From Allium sativum (Eukaryota > Streptophyta > Magnoliopsida > Asparagales > Amaryllidaceae), in contig CM060912.1 in assembly GCA_030737875.1 (NCBI GenBank), positions 203,745,231 through 203,809,230 on the forward strand: DNA of 64,000 bases, given 5' to 3'. Positions 57,973 to 64,000 of the stretch are shown here, piece after piece (the first letter of the stretch is position 1; each line of letters starts with the position of its first letter). Both the position numbers and the translations under genes were made by a program. The notes under the pieces were generated by a model. The model saw only the letters and a program-made list of their open reading frames with translations, made no database searches and was not told where the DNA came from.

Positions 57973-58725
57973 AATTAGGCTTACATCCTTCCCATCTTTT
58001 CAATGCAAACCCAGACCCTATTTTTCCTACTTCCGTGTTTTACCTTTTTTGGCCAGAATTTTATGCGTTGTCAAGTTAAAAAAAATTCTAAAATATGGAA
58101 ATATTCTCGAAAGTCCATGGAAATAAAAAAAAAGTTGCATACATGTATGCAACTATTACCAATAGTTACATACATGTATGCAACTATTACATAAGGTGTT
58201 TTCTTTGAAAATCTGGACCGAAACTTGCACATATGTGTGCAACTGTTTAAAATGCTTGCACTTCAAGTATTGCATGAAGAAAACTTAACTGATATTTTGC
58301 TTGCAGATTGTTGCACACATGTGTGCAACTTTTCTGTCTTACTACATGCCTGAATGCAAAAAAATGTGAACTGATATGCATACAAATGAATTTTGAACAC
58401 TCGTATACTAGAATTATGCAATACTTGCATAGATATATGCAAGTAAATCAATACATATGCATGACTTAAAAACATGCATGGATGTATGCAAGAAAATACA
58501 AATATGTGCATACTATTATGCATATAACTACATTTTCGTTGTTTTTCTATTTTTTTTGCCGTGCTTTTCGATGGTTTTTTGGTCTAATTTTTTTTCACGT
58601 TTACGTGTTTTATTTAATAAGAATTTAAGTGATTTTCTTTGTATTTTTTAAATATTTTCTTATTGAATTTTTGAAAAATAGGGACCTAGTTTACAATAAG
58701 TTTATGACCGGATGTAAGCCTAATT
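57973..58725. mobile_element. 753-bp segment with 16-bp terminal inverted repeats
   Basis: AATTAGGCTTACATCC (57973-57988) recurs inverted at 58710-58725. The segment is non-coding and contains a cluster of TGCA-based palindromes. No clear duplication flanks it. It may be a MITE-like element; chance is unlikely for 16 of 16 but the class is unknown. Confidence 0.5.
58134..58492. repeat. Cluster of six TTGCA...TGCAA palindromes
   Basis: Perfect 20-bp palindromes GTTGCATACATGTATGCAAC (58134-58153) and GTTGCACACATGTGTGCAAC (58310-58329). Near-perfect ones at 58165-58184, 58225-58242, 58424-58443 and 58473-58492. Their approximate common form is TTGCAYAYATRTRTGCAA. Confidence 0.85.
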
Positions 58726-58888
58726 TTGAAATTTAATAGGGATCTGTACCAAATAGACCAATTTCTTAAATATATAATAACTAGCCATTGTAACTAGTGC
58801 TATATGTAAAGTGTAGCTAGTATGTAATCGATATGATGAGAAATAAATCATTTTCAATATTCTATCTCCTGCAATTGCATTCTTTTTC
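58726..58888. other. Short unassigned stretch
   Basis: AT-rich, no feature seen; ends near the uncertain left edge of element F. Confidence 0.5.
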
Positions 58889-59054
58889 TTCTACATTAGA
58901 AAATATAACTTTTCATTACATGTTTACTGTTTGTACATGGTAAATTTATACAGTAGGATTGAAATATCTTCCTCCATAATAGGATCTATATTTGAATATT
59001 AAATTTACATGAAAATAGCTGACACATAGGATTGATCCATAGTTGATATATTCA
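58889..59054 (-). mobile_element. Element F 3' LTR
   Basis: Matches 63474-63635 with many differences (shared phrases TTTCATTA, ATGTTTACT, GGATTGAAATAT, GATCCATAGTTGATAT). The outermost bases at 58889-58896 do not match, so the start is approximate. Confidence 0.7.
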
Positions 59055-59724
59055 ACACTCCCCCTCAAGATGGCGAGAAGATATTAATGAGACCCAACTT
59101 GCTAGTGAGATCAAGAAATAATGATTTACAAACAACTTTGGTGAAAAGATCAGCAAGCCGGTGTTGAGATTTAACATATAAGTTCTAATTATTCCAGACT
59201 GAATTTTCTCTCTTATAAAGTGCCAGTCGATCTCTATTAGTTTAGTTCTCTCATAAAAAACTGGATTTGATGCAATATGAAATGCTACTTGGTTATCACA
59301 ATACATCATGGTTGGTTGTTTAGATTTAACATCGAGATACTTCAGCAATTATCTCAGCCATATGACCTCTGAGCAAGCTGCTGACATGAATCTATATTCC
59401 GCTTCAGTTGATGAATTTAAACCGTATTTTGCTTTTTGGTTTTCCAACTAACTGGAGATGATCATACAAATGCAACATAACCTGTTATTGACCTTCAAGT
59501 GTCTTTACAACTTACCCAATCTACGCCATAATATATATTTAACTCCAATGTATTGCTAGATGGCAAAATAATTCCTTGACCAGGGAAGATTTTAAATATC
59601 TTAAAACTTGCATTACGACATCAAAATAAGGTTTTCTTGGATTGCTAACAAAAAGACTAAGCTTATTAACTGAAAATACTATATCTGGTCTAGTGACAGT
59701 AAAATATAAAAGCCTACCATTCAA
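59052..59724 (-). pseudogene. Element F RNase H and end of pol
   Basis: Copia-type RNase H pieces: GRLLYFTVTRPDIVFSVNKL (59724-59539), then a gap with stops. MMYCDNQVAFHIASNPVFYERTKLIEIDWHFIREK follows in 59348-59052, the usual C-terminal part with the Asp of YCDN and the ExDWHFIRE region. Broken by at least one stop. Confidence 0.8.
59055..59069 (-). other. Polypurine tract of element F
   Basis: The minus strand reads CTTGAGGGGGAGTGT directly before the LTR start TGAATATATC. Confidence 0.8.
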
Positions 59725-59833
59725 GCATCTGTAAATAGTGGGATCGGAAAGAATATCAATTTCATATTTAGACAGCTAAATATTTGGATCCATTGGCGGT
59801 GCAAACTGGTTTACTATAAAGCATACCAACATC

Positions 59834-60580
59834 CTACAGAATTTCCAAAGCATATTTTCTTTGAGAGAGACAAATACCTTTAGAGGATTTAGCGGCTTCA
59901 ATACCCAAGAAGAACTTCAAAGGACCAAAATCCTTAATGTGAAACCGAATGTTGAGAAATAATTTAAACTTTGTGATAACACTTCCATTAGATCCAACAA
60001 TAATCATGTTGTCAACATATAATCGCACGATAGTGAATGATATTGCTATTTTATGAATAAAAAGAGAGTAATCACACTTTGATTGAAAAAATCTAGCCGA
60101 GAGAAGCGCAATGGAAAACTTGTTGAACCACTGACGTAGTGCCCGTTTTAGGCCATAAAGGGATTTGTGTAGTCTACATACCATATTCTCCCCCTGGCTA
60201 GAGAATCCCTCTGGAATTTGCATGTAAACCTCCTCTTTTAGATCTCCATGAAGAAATGCATTATGAACATCTAATTAGTGAAGGGACCATTTTTTAGCAA
60301 CTGTTATTGAAAGAAGGGTACGAACAGAAGTGAGTTTTGCAACCGGGGAAAAAGTTTCTTGATAGTCAATACCTTCTTTTTGAGAGAAAACCCTTTGCAA
60401 CTAAAGGAGCTTTGTATCTTTCGACGGATCCATTAGCTTGATGCTTTATAGGAAATACCCATTTACAACCAATTGATGTCTTATTACTAGGAAGAGGTAC
60501 GATTGACCCAGTATTAGTTTCTACAATTGCTGGCAGTTCATCATTCATGGTAGTACACCATCGAGCATCAAAACCTTCCT
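59834..60580 (-). pseudogene. Element F reverse transcriptase, catalytic Asp changed
   Basis: Copia RT (RVT_2 type). N-terminal part in 60842-60366 (NDELPAIVETNTGSIVPLPS, SIGCKWVFPIKHQANGSVER). The rest is in 60223-59834 after a break: QIPEGFSSQGENMVCRLHKS, LYGLKRALRQWFNKF and the active site RLYVDNMIIVGSN. The family motif is Tyr-Val-Asp-Asp; the second Asp is Asn, so polymerisation is not expected. The 60366-60223 link contains stops. Confidence 0.85.
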
Positions 60581-61181
60581 GAATATGAGAAGAGGGTTCT
60601 ACCTCGAAAGATATATGAAATATAAAACATCGATCTGGAACAGAGAGGGATTTGTAAGAGAGTACCTGATCAAGAGTGTAGTACAGGCCTGTTGACGAAG
60701 AAGTTGGATTGTATGGAGTAGACATGGAGGCAAGATTACAATGGTAATCCTTCGAATAAGATGGAACTTTGCTAGCTTGTTTAGATGGAAGATTTGTAGA
60801 GGATGACAACAACAACGGAACTGCTGTAATTGGATCCATCAAAGGTGAATTTTCAAATGTATTAGATTGGATGTTATGTTCATTTTGAATGGACCATGAG
60901 AAGTGAGGAAGATGTTGTAGTGGCTGATCATTTTGTGGAGATATAAAAGGTGGTTGAGAAAATGAATTTTGAGAATTAAGATTGTTTGTAGCTGAAAAAT
61001 GAGTGGGAAGAGTTGAGGTTGTGGTTGGGGGCTCAATATTTCATTTGCAGGTATAATAGAATTTGCGGGTATAGTAGAAGGTATAAATGATTCAAAAATT
61101 TTGAGATTCGATGAATGTGAAGATGATTAATTTTATTTTGAGTCAAACGGAAAATTATCCTTGACAAAATGGACATCCCTA
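60581..61181 (-). pseudogene. Element F integrase-RT linker
   Basis: Ser/Pro/Gln-rich reading in pieces (60842-60581 and 61036-60839), as usual between Copia integrase and RT. No conserved motif. Confidence 0.6.
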
Positions 61182-61917
61182 CTAAAAATTTATGAGTATC
61201 AAGATTATACAAACGATATCCTTTTTGTGTGGTGGGATAACCAAGAAAAATACATTTGATTGCTCGATCATCAAATTTATCCCGATTACGAACAAGAGTT
61301 GACGCATATCACAAATACCAAAAACTCTAAGATGAGATAAATTAGGAGCTTTTGAGTGAAGACGTTCATATAGCATGAGGTTGCAGACAGATCTGGAGGG
61401 TAATCTACTGATAAGGTAGGTGGCCGTGAGAATACACTCGCCCCAGAATTTTATTGGTAAACTGGCTTGAAATCTTAATGCACGAGTTGTATTAAGAAGA
61501 TCTCTATGTTTTCTTTCAATGACACCATTTCGTTGGGTTTTTGAGACACAAGAGGTGCGATGACGAACACCCTGTGAAGCGAAGTACAATTGTAGAGATG
61601 TGAACTCAGTTCATTATCAGATCGCACACACTTATAAATATATGAAACTGAGTTAAAACAAATTTAAACAGTAATGGGAAAATAGTTTCGACATCAGATT
61701 TCTTTCTGAGAAGATAAACCCAAGTAAATCTAGAATAATCATCCATAATTGTAAGAAAGTAAAATAAACCACTTAAAGAGGGTGTTCGATAACCACCCCA
61801 CCCATCACAGTGTATCATATCAAATATCTTTCTAGATTTAATTTTATTTGAAGAAAGACAATCAACATTGTTTAGCCTGTGGGAAAATATCACAAACGTG
61901 ATTTTTATTTCTAACAA
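61182..61917 (-). pseudogene. Element F integrase, broken
   Basis: The first part (61917-61606) has FDMIHCDGWGGYRTPSLSG and FLTIMDDYSRFTWVYLL, with catalytic Asp residues. The second (61589-61182) has NGVIERKHRDLLNTTRALRF with the catalytic Glu, and IKFWGECILTATYLISRLPS. A frame break between them (about 61590-61605) removes part of the DD35E core. Confidence 0.85.
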
Positions 61918-62401
61918 AGGAAATTATATTTTTTGAAAACAAGCTAAGTCGTTTATGAGACGGATGACCTAAACGAAGATGCCATAAATCAAAAGAAATG
62001 GATACAGATGCAGCAAGTGATGAATGAAGTTGGTTACTGAAAATATAAAGTCCACCATGAAGTCTGCCCGCTCCAATCTTTCTCTTCGTTAACAGATCCT
62101 GAAAATGAATTGATTAGGAAAAAAATAAGCAAATCATTTTAATGATTTTGTTAATTTTCTCATAGACAAGAGATTAAAACCAAAAGAGGGAACAACTAAA
62201 ATGTTATATGATCAACTTTGGAGCAAGTGTGGTAGAACCAACATGAGTTAATTTTGCAAATTCTCCATCGGGAGTTTTAACAGTAAGAGAAAGATGAATT
62301 GATTTTCAATCAGTAAGAAGAGAAGCATTTAAAACCATATGATTTGTTGCTCTATTGTCAACAATCCATAAGATAATTTTTTTCAAGAGAAACTGCATTA
62401 C
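61918..62401 (-). pseudogene. Element F protease and pre-integrase region, unreadable
   Basis: By position this should hold protease and the His-Cys pre-integrase domain. Only short pieces with many stops are visible and no active-site triad could be placed. Confidence 0.5.
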
Positions 62402-63330
62402 CTACCATGTTCGCACTAGCTTGGTGATTACCCATTTTAAGTAATTGCAACAACCGAGATATCTGGTCTGGTATAAGACTTTCATTTTGAGAAGTGGATG
62501 TTGAATTTGAATTTGTTGATTACTTTTTGGAAAGCTTATGGTTCGGAGGATATCCATGCAGTTTGAAGCAATTTTCAACATAATGACCATTTGCTTTGCA
62601 GTGATCACAAAAAGGTCTACCTTCGCATGAGGTTGTGTTTCCGGATTGAACGCCTGATTTAGACGAAGAATGCCTCCTATGTGGATGAAATGCAGCCATG
62701 TCCAGAGAATCCGTCAAACTGGATGTTGAAGCATCTCGTATGTGTCATTGTTGCTCTTCTGATTGCATAAGAGAGCATGCTTTATTAACATTAGGCGGAG
62801 GATTCATCATTAAGATTTGATTTCTAGAATTGTTGAATGATTCAGAAAGTCCCATCAAAAATAGATTTAGCTTCGCGTGAGAAGACAATTCCAAAAATTT
62901 GTTCAAGGAAGCCACATGTGCATGGAGGAAGCACAATTGAAGAATTTAATTTGTCCCACATAGATTTCAGTTTAGTGAAATGGTCAGAACCGAAAATATT
63001 TTCTTGGGTACATAGTGCGATATCTTGTCACAGCTGGAAAATTCTAGGATCATTTGACTGTGCAAACCTATCTCGTAACTCCATACAAATTTCAATGGCA
63101 TATGAAACATTGATAACACTACTAAGAATTTCCGGAGAAAGAGAGCTGAGAAACCAAGCTTTAACCATTGCATTACATCACTCCCAAGAGGCGAAACTGG
63201 AATCACGGTCAAATGGTCTTTTGATTGTGCCATTGAGAATGCCAACTTTGTTTTTGGCACTTCAAGAAGTATATACCTTTATGTTCCAAATATTATAATT
63301 TGTACCGCTGAGTGGTTGAGCAACTAATGG
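62402..63330 (-). pseudogene. Element F gag
   Basis: Pieces of Copia gag in changing frames, ending with an intact knuckle, CDHCKANGHYVENCFKLHGY (C-x2-C-x4-H-x4-C), in 62717-62520. The N-terminal part (63260-62936) is interrupted by stops. Confidence 0.75.
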
Positions 63331-63461
63331 AATACCTGGATGATTAGAATGATGAAGATACAGTGGATAAGAAGAATCATTTTAACCATTAAGCTTGTTT
63401 GAAGCCATTTGAGGTGGGGAAAAATCAATAAAACAAGGAACAAAGGCATAGAAACTTAATT

Positions 63462-63473
63462 GCTCTGATACCA
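63462..63473 (-). other. Primer-binding site of element F
   Basis: The minus strand reads TGGTATCAGAGC immediately after the LTR end. Confidence 0.9.
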
Positions 63474-63635
63474 TGAAAATAATGAAAACATAAATTTTCA
63501 TTATATGTTTACTATTTTACAGGGTAAATTTATATAGCAGGATTGAAATATCATCCTCCACAACAGAATCTATATTTGAATATTAAATTTGCATGAAACT
63601 AGCCGACACACAGAATTGATCCATAGTTGATATCA
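63474..63635 (-). mobile_element. Element F 5' LTR (about 162 bp)
   Basis: Bounded by TGAAAATAAT and TTGATATCA. Very short, and clearly diverged from the 3' LTR. Confidence 0.75.
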
Positions 63636-64000
63636 AGGTTCGAAATCCCGGTTTCCGTTTCCGTTCCGACCATCTAGAAATATTAAAATTCCGGCCCCAT
63701 TCCGAAAATTCCGGAGATTCCGGTTTAATTCCGGTTTGCTAATTCCGATACTTTTTCTTATAAATATGCAAATAGACATTCAATACAAACAATCGGTTTG
63801 TCAATTCCATGTGAAATGGTCATTCATAATTAGTCATTAAGTGACGATCATAATCACTTAAAAGAAGAAGCATTTGGATATTTAAAACGCTACATTCACA
63901 TTGCTAAAGCCCAAACCATTTCATTTAGAGAAAAAAATATGAACCTTACAATATGCGGTCTTCAACCAATTAGGTTGTAGCAGCATATATGATATACAAC
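63634..64000. other. TTCCGG-rich DNA, possible hAT-type transposon end
   Basis: CAAGGTTCGAAATCCCGG and repeated ATTCCGG/TTTCCG phrases resemble the terminal region of hAT-superfamily elements, whose ends commonly start CA with G at the fifth base. The other end, if present, is outside the window. No gene is visible to the window edge. Confidence 0.35.

Larger units (their letters stand above)
58889..63635 (-). mobile_element. Element F: decayed Copia retrotransposon
   Basis: Short LTRs (about 58889-59054 and 63474-63635) enclose, in minus-strand order, gag, integrase, RT and RNase H. Integrase before RT is the Copia order. A tRNA-Met primer site (63462-63473) and a polypurine tract (59055-59069) fit. 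The left LTR edge is blurred and no target duplication could be confirmed. All domains have stops or shifts. Confidence 0.85.

Overview
The window looks like intergenic DNA from a large-genome angiosperm, probably a eudicot. It is AT-rich, I recognise no intact host gene, tRNA or rRNA, and roughly nine tenths of it is LTR retrotransposons. Several are nested inside one another, and every primer-binding site I could place resembles the 3' end of plant initiator tRNA-Met (TGGTATCAGAGC). The species cannot be named from sequence alone.

Layout. 1-9704: element D (minus strand), a coding-free element with a 5.2 kb LTR; its other LTR runs off the left edge. 9705-12209: unassigned AT-rich DNA. 12210-45022: element A (minus strand), a decayed Ty3/gypsy chromovirus with gag, PR, RT, RNase H, IN and chromodomain. 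It has been split twice. Element B (plus, 13364-23351) sits in a minisatellite of A's 3' LTR, with a GTTCT duplication. Element C (plus, 26202-39534) sits between RNase H and integrase, with an AACTT duplication. Removing B and C leaves an A of about 9.5 kb. 45023-46248: unassigned. 46249-57359: a tandem array of a Copia-like element that carries only gag and protease, with four 696-bp LTRs alternating with three internal regions. Its second LTR is split by E (49087-52538), a 3.45 kb solo LTR with a TTAAT duplication. 57360-58890: unassigned DNA plus a 753-bp segment with terminal inverted repeats that holds a cluster of palindromes. About 58890-63635: element F (minus strand), a decayed full Copia element with short LTRs. 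63636-64000: TTCCGG-rich DNA, possibly the start of an hAT-type transposon.

The most unusual content is B, C and D. Their LTRs (4.4, 5.9 and 5.2 kb) are longer than their protein-free interiors (1.1, 1.5 and 3.2 kb), as in LARD-type non-autonomous elements. Although the three families differ widely, they keep the same ordered short blocks: an early-LTR GAAATGGCG block, a hairpin about 370-445 bp before the LTR 3' end, the tRNA-Met primer site, and a block about 220-275 bp before the 3' LTR. The hairpin also occurs in coding element A, with compensatory base changes, and in solo LTR E. I infer that these are cis-acting signals letting coding-free elements use the proteins of an A-like partner. 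All protein-coding regions seen here carry stops, frameshifts or lost catalytic residues, so none is expected to work now.
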